A stretch of DNA of 64,000 nucleotides from positions 38,501-102,500 of the forward strand of contig CAMXCT020001660.1 in NCBI GenBank assembly GCA_947184155.2, given 5' to 3'. Of the stretch, positions 41,455 through 50,576 are shown one piece after another (position 1 is the stretch's first letter; each line of letters begins with the position of its first letter). The notes under the pieces were generated by a model that saw only the letters and a program-made list of their open reading frames with translations, made no database searches and was not told the origin of the DNA. A program made the position numbers and the translations under genes. This DNA comes from Cladocopium goreaui. Taxonomy: Eukaryota > Sar > Dinophyceae > Suessiales > Symbiodiniaceae.

Positions 41455-42891
41455 TCACATGTATCCTTCATCCCTCAACTTCTGCTCATCCTCTTCACAG
41501 AGCTTGGCGACGAAATGCCAATGCTTCAAAGCCACCCTTAAATTGGTTGTACTCCTCAGGACGCAGTCTGCTGGCTCCTCACGAAGAAGCTTCAACGCCA
41601 TTTTGGTGTCTTCGTCGCTCTCTGGGAGATACCCCATGGGTCCTGCCCCTGCCACCTTGAGGAGATAGTCCTTCAGTTCCTGGTCATCCAATTTCCTTTG
41701 AATTGCTTCCACCCTCCGCTTGTACCACTGCTCAACATGCTCGATGACCGCATCCGCACCTTTCTGACCTGCTCTGGAGACATTTCGCAGTATCAAGTCC
41801 AAGGCGCGCAAGTTGCCCCCCACGCGGATGTAGTAGTGCTTCAACACCTCCTCTATCTCATCGTCGGCAAGAACCTTGTTCAGCGTCCGGAAGTCGTTTC
41901 CCTGCTTTGCCACCTCCTTGACCACAGATGTGAAGTCTTCGAAAGGCAGCGGTCGCACCACAACCAAATCTGACATGTTAAACCTTTCGGTGATGATGTC
42001 GGCCACGGCAGACACGCTGACCTCCAAAATGAACTTGCACGCGGCATTGTCGTAGGTGATGTTGCGAGCGAAGGCACCGAGGGTGGAAGCAATGTCATCA
42101 CAGGCATCCCTACTAAATTTGTCTCCGCGGCTTTTGGTTGTGAGTTGCAGGTATACCACGACGGCACTGCCTGTTCGGCGCTTGCACGTCTCGTTCACCT
42201 TTTCCAGCATATACTCCACTTGTTCTGGGTAGTATCGCGGCAAATTTACTGCTTGCAATGCTTTGGGCAGCGCTTCATTGAGTTTCAAGTCCTCACCAGG
42301 ACGGCTTGACATCTTGAGCGGGAGCACCCTTTTGCCATTCTTCACATGCTCACACATGAGATTGTTCAGCATGGTTGATTTCCCAATGCCTTGGGAACCA
42401 CTGACCACCAAGAAGGAAGGGGTGCTCAAAGCTTCACGTTGAGGTGAATTGATGAAGTCCTTGATGTATTCCTCCTCGAGCGGCCGTGCAGGGGCGGGCT
42501 CTTTCCTTTTCAGCCTTTGCCCAAACTTCCTCACTGCCCTGTTCATGAAGAAGCCAGGAAGGAACCTTTGAATGAGAGCTTGGAGAACCAGCACTACGAC
42601 GCTCCCTGTGCTCAACAAAGTCCAACAAGTTTTAACGGTCTGCGCAGGAAAAGCCCTTGCGGGCTGTGTTCGTGCATGACCGCTTGGAAGGACGAACCGG
42701 CCTGGCGCAAGCTCAACCTGCCTCACAAAGATGCATCTGCGGAATGTCGAAGGAAAGGGACAATACATCGGTTCAGTCAATTTGTGCCAAACTGGCTTTG
42801 GTATTGAAGGATGCTTGATATGCAAAACCAAACAGGAACCACAGCGCCTAACCTCAATCAATACATGAATTTGAAGCAAATCATTCGACAT
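41455..42891 (-). CDS. P-loop NTPase, host-like cargo gene inside the PLV
   Basis: Up to 478 residues. The first about 125 may be partly non-coding; a hydrophobic segment (about 88-112, Val-Val-Val-Leu-Val-Leu) could be a membrane anchor. Walker A is Gly-Ser-Gln-Gly-Ile-Gly-Lys-Ser-Thr near residues 168-176. A classical Walker B is not obvious: Ala-Val-Val-Val-Tyr-Leu-Gln lacks the acidic residue. A helical C-terminal half with Gly-Gly-Asn-Leu-Arg-Ala-Leu-Asp follows, reminiscent of AAA/STAND-type NTPases. GC content and codon use are host-like and unlike the AT-rich viral genes. It lies between the repeat arrays and the right inverted repeat, so it is inside the element. Function unknown. 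Confidence 0.65.
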   Translation of the reverse strand: MSNDLLQIHVLIEVRRCGSCLVLHIKHPSIPKPVWHKLTEPMYCPFPSTFRRCIFVRQVELAPGRFVLPSGHARTQPARAFPAQTVKTCWTLLSTGSVVVLVLQALIQRFLPGFFMNRAVRKFGQRLKRKEPAPARPLEEEYIKDFINSPQREALSTPSFLVVSGSQGIGKSTMLNNLMCEHVKNGKRVLPLKMSSRPGEDLKLNEALPKALQAVNLPRYYPEQVEYMLEKVNETCKRRTGSAVVVYLQLTTKSRGDKFSRDACDDIASTLGAFARNITYDNAACKFILEVSVSAVADIITERFNMSDLVVVRPLPFEDFTSVVKEVAKQGNDFRTLNKVLADDEIEEVLKHYYIRVGGNLRALDLILRNVSRAGQKGADAVIEHVEQWYKRRVEAIQRKLDDQELKDYLLKVAGAGPMGYLPESDEDTKMALKLLREEPADCVLRSTTNLRVALKHWHFVAKLCEEDEQKLRDEGYM

Positions 42892-43074
42892 CTTTGAACA
42901 ACAGCTTGCTAGAGTTTGAACCTGAACCTACACATAGAAACTCTGACCACCTCAACAATTATCCCCTTCATTCAATCCAAACAATGAAGTGAACTAATCC
43001 CCAGAACCCCCACAGGAAAGAAAAAACATGAAAACCAACGAACATGAACACCAACATAAAATCATAGCACCCAA

Positions 43075-43227
43075 GCATTAGTACAGCAACCTCAACAAAA
43101 CATTTAGCAGGATAATCAAAAAGAAACAGTCAAACATTTCAGATTACAAGATTGAACAAAAACATAACAGCCTCCCACCTAACCTCCAACCTGTCCTGTC
43201 CTAGTTTCCCTGTTTTACCCTTTTTTT
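43075..43227. repeat. PLV right terminal inverted repeat
   Basis: Reverse complement of the left repeat with scattered substitutions and small gaps. The outer end is TTTTTTT (43221-43227), directly abutting the CCCAT duplication. Confidence 0.9.
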
Positions 43228-43232
43228 CCCAT
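43228..43232. repeat. PLV target-site duplication, right (CCCAT)
   Basis: Exact copy of the five bases at 28144-28148. Confidence 0.85.
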
Positions 43233-46200
43233 GAAAAAAAATGCCTGTATGCCATTGGTAGAGACAAATGCTGAAGCTGAAGTATCCCCTGGTAGAACTA
43301 TGATTGGTCCTTCAACCCCAATTTCTCGGGTCGATGGCGCAAATCTATGAAGTCCTCTTACTAGAGCTGGAAAAAAATTAGACCCTCCTCCCCCGCGAAC
43401 AAACTGTTTCACTACTAAGAAAACCAATGTTTTCAACTGCCCGGGTTTCAGGGGAAGATTTAGAGTACCATGACACCAATACTGTAAATCACCGGTGGCC
43501 CCACATTCCCATTGTTGGTAGCCACAAAGAAATCACCATCATCTCGAAACAGGGGAAGCCCGAAGATCAATTGCCTGTCCCATCCCATGAAATACTGCTT
43601 GGTAAATGGCTATCCCGTTACTTCATGGTCATTATAACCTCCAACAAATTCACTGGTGGGTGGTTTTAACCATCTTGAAAAATATTGGTCAATGGGAAGG
43701 ATTATCCCATATATTTTGGAAAATAACCAGATTATAACCTCCAACAAATTCACCGGTCAGCTGTCTTCCCTGCAATTGCTCCGCTCCTGCTCCAGGAGCG
43801 TATGGATGACCTTCGCAGTTGCATCAAACTTTCCTCAGCCGAAGGAGACACGACTGGTTTGGCAAGAAAAGATAGGAAAGGTGAATTTTCACCACAGTGT
43901 TTGCTAGGATGTGGCTTGTTGGTCCTTTTAGCGGTCAGTGTAGATTCTGATCTTGCGATGTGGACTGGCATGGACTGTAGGTCATTGGATACCACCAAGT
44001 TCTGACCCTTTCAATGGAGAACCTGGACAGTCAATCATCAAATTTTGGGCTACTCTATTTTCAGACCAAGCCATACTGTGGATGGTTGCGAAATCCTCCC
44101 ATTATCGTTGGTAGATGTGCAAATTCTCCCATTATCGGTGCAGGATTTTGTGGGTCCACACTATGTGCCATGGTAACCTGGGATATCGTCTGTTGAATTA
44201 TTCTTGTGGCTGTATCTATATAGATCCCTTTCTGAATGGATTGAATGACAATCCTCTTTTATCGGAAGCAACTCATCTTTTAACCATGGCAAATATGAAA
44301 TACATATACCCTCTGGTTATTTAACATAGCTATGGAATATAGCCATATATAGCCCATTTAGAGATGAGCAAAAATGATGATTTAGCTTTCGAAAACGGTG
44401 ATTTTCCATTTAAAAAAAAAACTGTTCAATAACCATCATGGACCCAGCGTCGTCCAAATTGCTCGTTGCTGCGCCAGGGTGATCTGTGGCGACCGGGAAA
44501 AACGTGACTGGCTCATGGCTATTAAACACCCCCTCAATGGTCCTACATATGTGTAAAATTCCAAACATGTTACACATTTTTGTTCATATGTCGTAAGAAA
44601 AATGGATGGTCAAGTGTATCCCCCTGCCATTATTTGTGTGGCGATCGCCCTAGGTGACCTGGCCACTTAGAAGTCCTACTGAAGCAGGTCGCATCACCAT
44701 CAGCAAAAGCTGTATGACCATTTTTTATAGGGTAATAATTGTTTCTATAGCAGCAGGAATATGCCAGGGGCTTTGGTTTTTGGTAAATTCTCCCTGTTTG
44801 CATCCTCTACAGAGATTTCATTCCGCTCCCAATTCACAGGTAATGGTGTTTTTCTACCATAGGTCATGATGGTTCTCTTACTCAAATATACCTATATAGG
44901 AGTTCTCCGTAACTCCAAACATTACCTGGTCATGGAAGTACATGAATATGCTTCAATTTACCGTATGTCAATGGTGGGAATTGTGGGAATTGCATAACAT
45001 AAAAGTCAGCATCCTAAAAAACACACGCACACATGTTTCACTTTCTTTGAGGCATCGTAGCCTACTCCCTACTTGGATGTACATCTGAATTAGTTAAATG
45101 GATTTTAAGCGATATAATACATATATATATAGCCCATATCTCATGTGAATTCACTTGAGAGATTCTGCTTACATTTGGATATTCTATTGAATAACTTTAT
45201 ATTATTCATATATAACCACAAGTGGATTGTGACTAATTATTAACTCATAATTATTATAACTAATACAACTATCATAACTATCATAAATATTAAAACGATT
45301 GAAACTAATTACAACTATTATACAGTTACTGGTATACATATTAAAATCCACATACAACCCATGTGTGACCGATATGAACTGTAAGTTGTAGCATGTTTGT
45401 AACCCATGTATTACCCAATTACAGACTATAAATGTGCTGCCCAGTCATCTTTGGCCTCGCTATCTCACGGCGGAAAGATTCCAGCGGTGTCATGCCTGAC
45501 AGGTCAGGATACCAGCAATTACTCAGGGAAACCATGCGATGCGTTTCCAAAGGTCCAACTGGAGGTGTGACCACTTATGTTCTGACACAATCAACTGCAT
45601 TGAAATTGATTGTGGTAGAGCAAGAGAAGTGATCAGAAGTCATGTCTTATCATCTCTTGCCAAGATTCGACATCGCTGCGACATCAAAGTAAATGAATAT
45701 AACATGCTATGACTGGGTGAATAAAGCTGACAATTCAGAAATCATCAGAAATCAAAGATATGGAGCTTCCCCCAGTTCCCATCCAGTCCCATCCAGTCCC
45801 ATCCAGTCATTCGACTGATCCGATCGTTGATGGCCTTCGGAGCGTTGTGTGCCCTTGGACATGCCCTCTGTTTGGCTGGGATCTACACCATTGTGCAACA
45901 TCATGGCCTGGAGAAACCGGATGCAGCGGCGCCTGCAGCTTATTGTTCAATAGATAGGTGGTTTATCTGTGGGCTAAACATCGAAACATAGGTAGTTTCT
46001 GTGGTAAATGTGGGCTAAACATCATAGGGTAGGGGATGGTAGGGGTAAAATTTTCATCCCCAGGGTTTGTGATCATCTGGTTTTCCCTGCTACACTGGCA
46101 TCTGTGAGAAGAAAGGCTGTTTGAACTATGAAATATCGATAAATATCGTGTCCTGCTTGAAGAAAATCTGCGAAGATTAGGCACTTGGCAAGAAACATGG

Positions 46201-46659
46201 GAAAATCACCAATCATCCAATCTGAAACTAAAAGACATGGGTTTATATATGGGAATGGGTAATATGTCAAAAATTGAGACCAAAAGCACCTGGTACTCAC
46301 TCAAACAAGCCCCTTGACCCATGCCTAAATGGCTAATGAAGTACCTGTCAAAACTAGGGCACTAGGGAATTCAAACAAACCGGACTGGGCAGCTCTCCAG
46401 TAATACCTGCATGTAATTGCGTGTAGCACTAACCAAAATCGGATCATTACACCTCACTTAAATGAGTTTGTCCAACAAAAAGTACGCTAAATGAACTCAG
46501 ATACAAATAAATGGTCTATTCCAGATCAATATACTCCGTTGAGTTTATAAAACTACTGGTCTGAACAAACGATCACACACATATCAACATACCATGACTA
46601 AGGATCTCTATCTGGATATACTATAGATCAATATCTACATATATATATATTATATATAT
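43233..46659. other. Host stretch with a few exon-like pieces
   Basis: Low-density host DNA. Three minus-strand islands look coding. About 43757-43857 reads Phe-Asp-Ala-Thr-Ala-Lys-Val-Ile-His-Thr-Leu-Leu-Glu-Gln. About 45430-45560 contains Ser-Asn-Cys-Trp-Tyr-Pro-Asp-Leu-Ser-Gly-Met. About 45820-45950 contains Cys-Ile-Arg-Phe-Leu-Gln-Ala-Met-Met. None is assignable. The first could be the missing 5' TPR-gene exon on the far side of the PLV, but this is a guess. Confidence 0.3.
44307..44420. mobile_element. Family A MITE, 5' half only
   Basis: The left end TACCCTCTGGTTATTTAACA and the following GCTATGGAA are intact, but no matching GAGGGTA end occurs downstream. It is a truncated or decayed copy. 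Confidence 0.6.
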
Positions 46660-46670
46660 ATACATATATG
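46660..46670. repeat. LINE target-site duplication, left
   Basis: ATACATATATG, repeated exactly at 58537-58547 after the poly(A). It lies in a TA-rich tract, so chance similarity cannot be excluded, but both copies abut the element exactly. Confidence 0.65.
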
Positions 46671-47276
46671 AAGGTTTCGGTTCTCAGCCACCTCGAACCG
46701 TTCGAAACCTAAGCGGCGCTTTGGCATTTGTCGCCGCGGGCGCAGCCGTCGTGAGCACGCTGCCGCCTTGAGCTCTGCTGGCACTGGGCTGGCCAGCATC
46801 TCCTTTGCTTTCAAAGCCCCTCTTTCTCGATTTACTTCTACTTGGCCAAGCCTACTTGCTGCGGTTTGACATTGTCACTGCTTGCGGTTCCTTGCCATTG
46901 GATTTATTTCGACTTCCTTCGGACAAAGGTTCGGAGACGGGTTCACCAATTCTCTGCCTTAAATTGGTTTTTGGGATATCCTACCTCACGGTGTTTATCT
47001 TCAAGTTCGGGCTTTTGATGCACTTCGTGCCCTTTGTGGTCTTTGTGATTCATTTGGTCTCTTCCGGTTTTGTGCACACCTGCCTGGGCTACAACCACGG
47101 CATCGGCGACACAAAGGCGAACACTACGCAGGAAGCGGGCTACAGCCAGGAGATTGTGGTTTCTGCATCGCAGAGGAGTTCTTCACCTTTCTTCAGTGAG
47201 GCTCAAACACATCTTCCAGGTGCTTCGCCATCATCATTCGAAAGATCAGACCTTTTTGAACCTCATCGCAGCTACA
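46671..47276 (+). other. LINE 5' leader
   Basis: About 600 bases from the left duplication to the ORF1 start. The beginning contains CGAACCGTTCGAA and a GC-rich stretch. A frame open from 46805 runs across it and all of ORF1 but has no motif there, so I treat it as leader plus out-of-frame reading. Confidence 0.5.
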
Positions 47277-48458
47277 ATGTCAGACAATGCTCCGTGGCGA
47301 TGTCTGGGGTGCAAGCAGCTTCGCAAGCACTCAGCCAACTATTGCCACGTTTGTCAGCAGCCATGGCAAGTAGCCATGGATCGAACTTACACCCACCAGC
47401 CGGGTGGGCAGAAGTCGCAAGAAGCATATGCATCGAGCTGGAATTACAATCATGGATGGGAAGGCCATCACAATTGGGGTGGCAGAGATCGCTCCCAAAG
47501 CAGGACCCATACTCCAAAGAAGGGCACGAAGCCAAAAGGCGCGAAGACGCCCAGGAACAATGCCTCAGGAGAAGGCAAGGGAGCACCCATGCTACCCTTC
47601 CCTGCGGCTCCCAGCTTCGGCAAGGGCCAACCGTTACCGCCACCGCCAATGCCCTGGCCTGGCTATGCAGGGATGGCCCAACCTATCATGATGCAGACAC
47701 CGATGCAACCCATGCAGGCTCCGATGCAATCAATGCCACAACAGCAAGCCCCACCGCAACTGGCACAGATGATGGCGCCAGTGGCCCCATCATTCTCGGC
47801 GCCACCTCCCCCTCAAGCATCGATGAGTTCGGAACACATGGAGTTCATCGAGATGGCCCGGGCCCGCCAATCCGAACTTCCTGCGGATATGAGACATCAA
47901 ATGCAAAAGATGGCCAAGAAGGAGGGAGCAAGAGCCACAAAGGACTTGCACAGCGCCGTCAAGCAGATGGGCATCGCCAGAGCGGAAGTGGAAGAAGCCA
48001 TCCAGGCCCGCATCAACCTGATAGCTTCCTGGAAAAACTTCCTCTCGGAAGCAGTCAAGACCTGGCAAGATTACACAGTCCTTTTTCAAACTCAGGAACA
48101 AGGCCTTCAAGCCCGAATCCAGGAGGCCCAAGAAAACTTCACACAAGCAAAGATTCAGGCAGAGGCATCTCAGGCAGTAGCGGGCAAGCTGACCATAGAG
48201 ATCAAGGACGAGGACGACGACTTCGCCGAAGGCCAGGAGAAAACCGACAGGTCAGCAGGCAAGATCAACGAGGGCTTAGCCACATTGTCAGCGTCCTTAC
48301 AACAAATGAAGGAGCAGGCAGACGCCATCGTGGTGGAGGAGAACGCGGCGAAAAGACAGCGCACCTCCCATCAGAGCGAGCAGGCAATGGAGGTAGGAGA
48401 ACTGGCAGACTCCAAGGACTCTTCCAGGCAGCCTTTTGCCTCGCCCGGCTGTCCATGA
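47277..48458 (+). CDS. LINE ORF1, zinc-finger and coiled-coil RNA-binding-type protein
   Basis: 393 residues from the ATG at 47277 (an earlier ATG at 47070 in the same frame adds an Arg/His-rich stretch without motif). Residues 7-25 form a Trp-x-Cys-x2-Cys ... Cys-x2-Cys finger (Trp-Arg-Cys-Leu-Gly-Cys, then Cys-His-Val-Cys), close to the RanBP2-type fold that can bind single-stranded RNA. Then come Gly/Arg/Lys/Ser and Pro/Met/Gln-rich low-complexity regions and a helical coiled-coil-like region (about 190-350). As in other ORF1 proteins it would coat the element RNA. Its TGA overlaps the ORF2 ATG. Confidence 0.7.
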   Translation: MSDNAPWRCLGCKQLRKHSANYCHVCQQPWQVAMDRTYTHQPGGQKSQEAYASSWNYNHGWEGHHNWGGRDRSQSRTHTPKKGTKPKGAKTPRNNASGEGKGAPMLPFPAAPSFGKGQPLPPPPMPWPGYAGMAQPIMMQTPMQPMQAPMQSMPQQQAPPQLAQMMAPVAPSFSAPPPPQASMSSEHMEFIEMARARQSELPADMRHQMQKMAKKEGARATKDLHSAVKQMGIARAEVEEAIQARINLIASWKNFLSEAVKTWQDYTVLFQTQEQGLQARIQEAQENFTQAKIQAEASQAVAGKLTIEIKDEDDDFAEGQEKTDRSAGKINEGLATLSASLQQMKEQADAIVVEENAAKRQRTSHQSEQAMEVGELADSKDSSRQPFASPGCP

Positions 48459-49609
48459 CGTTCTCGTATGACAGTCTAGGGCTTTGCCGCCACTGGAGCA
48501 TTGATTCTCCAGGTTCAATCATGAAATGGCACAACAGAGCTTTGCTCAAAGAAGAATTTGTCTCTGAATGGAGGGCAAGAGAACTTGCTTTGGGGCTAGC
48601 AAGGGAATTGTCATGCCAAGCGGAAGCGTCTTCTTCTTTCTGGACTACCCCATGGAGTCCCTGCCAAGGGAGTTGCCCAGCAATACCTATTCAAGAATCT
48701 CCTTCAAGAAGGACAAGAACCAAGGCTCTGCATGTGGGCTTTGCTGAGTCAGTGGATGTCTGGATTGGTTGCGATGACTCCTTTCGGATGTACCACACTC
48801 TTGGTTCTCTTGAAGCCTTCTCAACAAGGACTTCGCCCTGGAGCTGCTCGAGTTCCCACGATGCAGATTCCAGCCACAGAACTTTTGACCTCATTGTGAC
48901 CTCAGAATCATCCAGAGGCACAGTTGTTAGAGGGCTGAACCCACACCCCGTGTGGGCTCAGGACATTTTTGAACTACTTCGAGTTGAAGGACGACCTGAT
49001 GAAGGAGAAGACGAGCCAGTCGTGTACATTACATCGTACTTCATCGACCATGTTGTCCATCCTCATCATGATCAACCCCGACTCCTACGTTTTGACATGG
49101 AGGCATCTGAATGGGAGAGAGACGTATGCTTGATATGGGAAGACCACATTGATGTGTCCATCCCCTTTGATGTTACCATCGTGCAGCCAGGATCTCCTCA
49201 TTCAATCTACCCAGATGCTGTTGCGACAGCCATTGTCCATCAACGTGCCACTTTCGACAGGGCAGCGACGCTGGTCACCACCGTGCACATTGCGGACCCA
49301 ACCACATGGTTTTCTGAGTTTGCCCACTCTTTTTCAAGACAAGTCGAACATGAGGACATACTGCAGGTCGCGCAAGTGTCAACATTGTGTCAGGATAGAA
49401 GGGCTGACGGATTTGGGGACTGCACACTACATTCAGGAAACCGGCAGTTACCAGCAGGACAGGTTCATCATCTTCACCATGGGCTAGGCCTACACATCCG
49501 AGTGCCTCCAGCACTTCGTGAAGAAGAATTGGAGCAAAACTTTGTGCGCAGAGTTCGGCAACGCCAGCTCCAACATCCTTCTCATGTGGAACCAACCCAA
49601 TGGAGATGA
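48455..49609 (+). CDS. LINE ORF2, first segment (frame A)
   Basis: The ATG at 48455 overlaps the ORF1 stop as ATGA, a known reinitiation arrangement in two-ORF retrotransposons. The 384-residue segment starts Met-Thr-Phe-Ser-Tyr-Asp-Ser-Leu-Gly. From about residue 187 it holds the first copy of a module of about 165 residues that recurs twice in the later segment (Tyr-Phe-Ile-Asp-His, Arg-Leu-Leu-Arg-Phe, Val-Thr-Ile-Val-Gln-Pro). It ends at a TGA within the overlap with the next frame. The open frame extends 5' to 46805, but that part overlaps ORF1 and is probably not translated. Confidence 0.55.
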   Translation: MTFSYDSLGLCRHWSIDSPGSIMKWHNRALLKEEFVSEWRARELALGLARELSCQAEASSSFWTTPWSPCQGSCPAIPIQESPSRRTRTKALHVGFAESVDVWIGCDDSFRMYHTLGSLEAFSTRTSPWSCSSSHDADSSHRTFDLIVTSESSRGTVVRGLNPHPVWAQDIFELLRVEGRPDEGEDEPVVYITSYFIDHVVHPHHDQPRLLRFDMEASEWERDVCLIWEDHIDVSIPFDVTIVQPGSPHSIYPDAVATAIVHQRATFDRAATLVTTVHIADPTTWFSEFAHSFSRQVEHEDILQVAQVSTLCQDRRADGFGDCTLHSGNRQLPAGQVHHLHHGLGLHIRVPPALREEELEQNFVRRVRQRQLQHPSHVEPTQWR

Positions 49610-50576
49610 GGCCCCGGAATCTCAACATCCTCGACAAGATGAAACAAGGAACGCTCCCGAAGATACAACATCATTCATGGCTAGACAGCTGACGCTTCAT
49701 GATGCAGCATCTTTACCATCATCAGGGAGAAGTTCAAGGAGCTCGACAAGTTCATCCTCATCGTCAAGGTCGACTTCACGGTCCAGCGAAGATGAAGACT
49801 GGCGTCAGACTGTGATCTTCTCACTCGACGGCAGATCTATTTCTACGCTGCTACCTTGGCATGATCAGACTGAATTATATCGACAAGCAGCTAGAGAATT
49901 CGGCATTGAACCCTTGGGAATCATCCGTCTTCATCTAGTACTGCACAGACCCCTGGATTATGTTCAAGTTGGCCTTCATGGACTCTTGTTGCAAAGAACA
50001 CCGGAGTTCCGACCGACGCCTTTTGAGCGATTAGTCTTGCTCGACTTGGAATTGCATGTTGACAACGATGTCCAACCTTCGCCTTTCAGAAGGTATGTAC
50101 GTTGGGTACCGTACACGACCAACCGCCCCTCCTTCTTTCAGTTCCTGGGCCTTGAAGGAGTTTTGGCAGAACATGGAGATATCTGCTACATGTGGCGAAA
50201 CAACGTCGTGGTGCCACAACGCGACATTTCCCCCATCAACTTCCTCGACGGCGACTACATCAAGATCTTTGTCGGCGACGTAGACATGCAAGAACAATGC
50301 ATATCGGAGTCGGACGCCGCCATTGGAGATGATCCTATGAGTTCAAATGCGTCCGGAGACGACAGCAGTTTGTTTCAACGGTCTGTCAACCAATTCCAAC
50401 AGGCACTTTTGGGCTTTGGACACAATCTCGGTGCCGTAGAGATCAAAACTGACCCAAATCATCACGCTCAAGGAGGTTTCATTCCTGACAGGCCTACCAG
50501 ACTCCCGGCACCTCCTCGCACTACATTCAACAGAGGTTTTCACCGAAGATCAACGACGTTTGGCACGACTCTTTGA
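49488..50576 (+). CDS. LINE ORF2, middle segment (frame B)
   Basis: Open after a TAG at 49485-49487. It overlaps frame A by about 120 bases and the next frame by at least 17, with an in-frame join most natural near 49540-49600. It holds a Ser-rich linker (about 49725-49790) and a domain of about 150 residues with Tyr-Arg-Gln-Ala-Ala-Arg-Glu-Phe-Gly-Ile and Ile-Arg-Leu-His-Leu-Val-Leu-His, ending with Asp-Gly-Asp-Tyr-Ile-Lys-Ile-Phe-Val-Gly. Family unknown. It reaches the last segment by another +1 shift near 50520-50570. It is either one polyprotein broken by two indels or one made by frameshifting. Confidence 0.5.
   Translation, partial: AYTSECLQHFVKKNWSKTLCAEFGNASSNILLMWNQPNGDEAPESQHPRQDETRNAPEDTTSFMARQLTLHDAASLPSSGRSSRSSTSSSSSSRSTSRSSEDEDWRQTVIFSLDGRSISTLLPWHDQTELYRQAAREFGIEPLGIIRLHLVLHRPLDYVQVGLHGLLLQRTPEFRPTPFERLVLLDLELHVDNDVQPSPFRRYVRWVPYTTNRPSFFQFLGLEGVLAEHGDICYMWRNNVVVPQRDISPINFLDGDYIKIFVGDVDMQEQCISESDAAIGDDPMSSNASGDDSSLFQRSVNQFQQALLGFGHNLGAVEIKTDPNHHAQGGFIPDRPTRLPAPPRTTFNRGFHRRSTTFGTTL

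Larger units (their letters stand above)
28149..43227. mobile_element. Endogenous polinton-like virus (PLV), complete ends
   Basis: A 15079-bp element with terminal inverted repeats of about 150 bp starting AAAAAAA at both ends, flanked by CCCAT duplications. It encodes the virion module of the polinton/PLV group (double-jelly-roll major capsid, penton-type minor capsid, A32-like packaging ATPase) and an rve integrase, plus fibre, lipase-like, methyltransferase, zinc-binding and coiled-coil genes. The GC content of the viral genes is well below that of the neighbouring retroelement. No polymerase or helicase is recognisable. Several genes are frameshifted, so the copy is either decaying or carries sequencing indels. 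Confidence 0.9.

Noticed and set aside
42434-42807. Plus- and minus-strand small frames inside the NTPase gene
   Set aside because: Shadow frames of a GC-rich coding region.
28149-43227. Virophage or giant-virus fragment instead of PLV
   Set aside because: The gene set is compatible with both groups, but the rve integrase, long inverted repeats and PLV-type penton start favour a PLV. Phylogeny of the capsid protein would settle it.
46805-48454. Long plus-strand open frame across the LINE leader and ORF1, with hydrophobic N-terminus
   Set aside because: It overlaps ORF1 in another frame, has no motif before 48455, and an ATG overlapping the ORF1 stop gives a better start. GC-rich sequence often stays open by chance.
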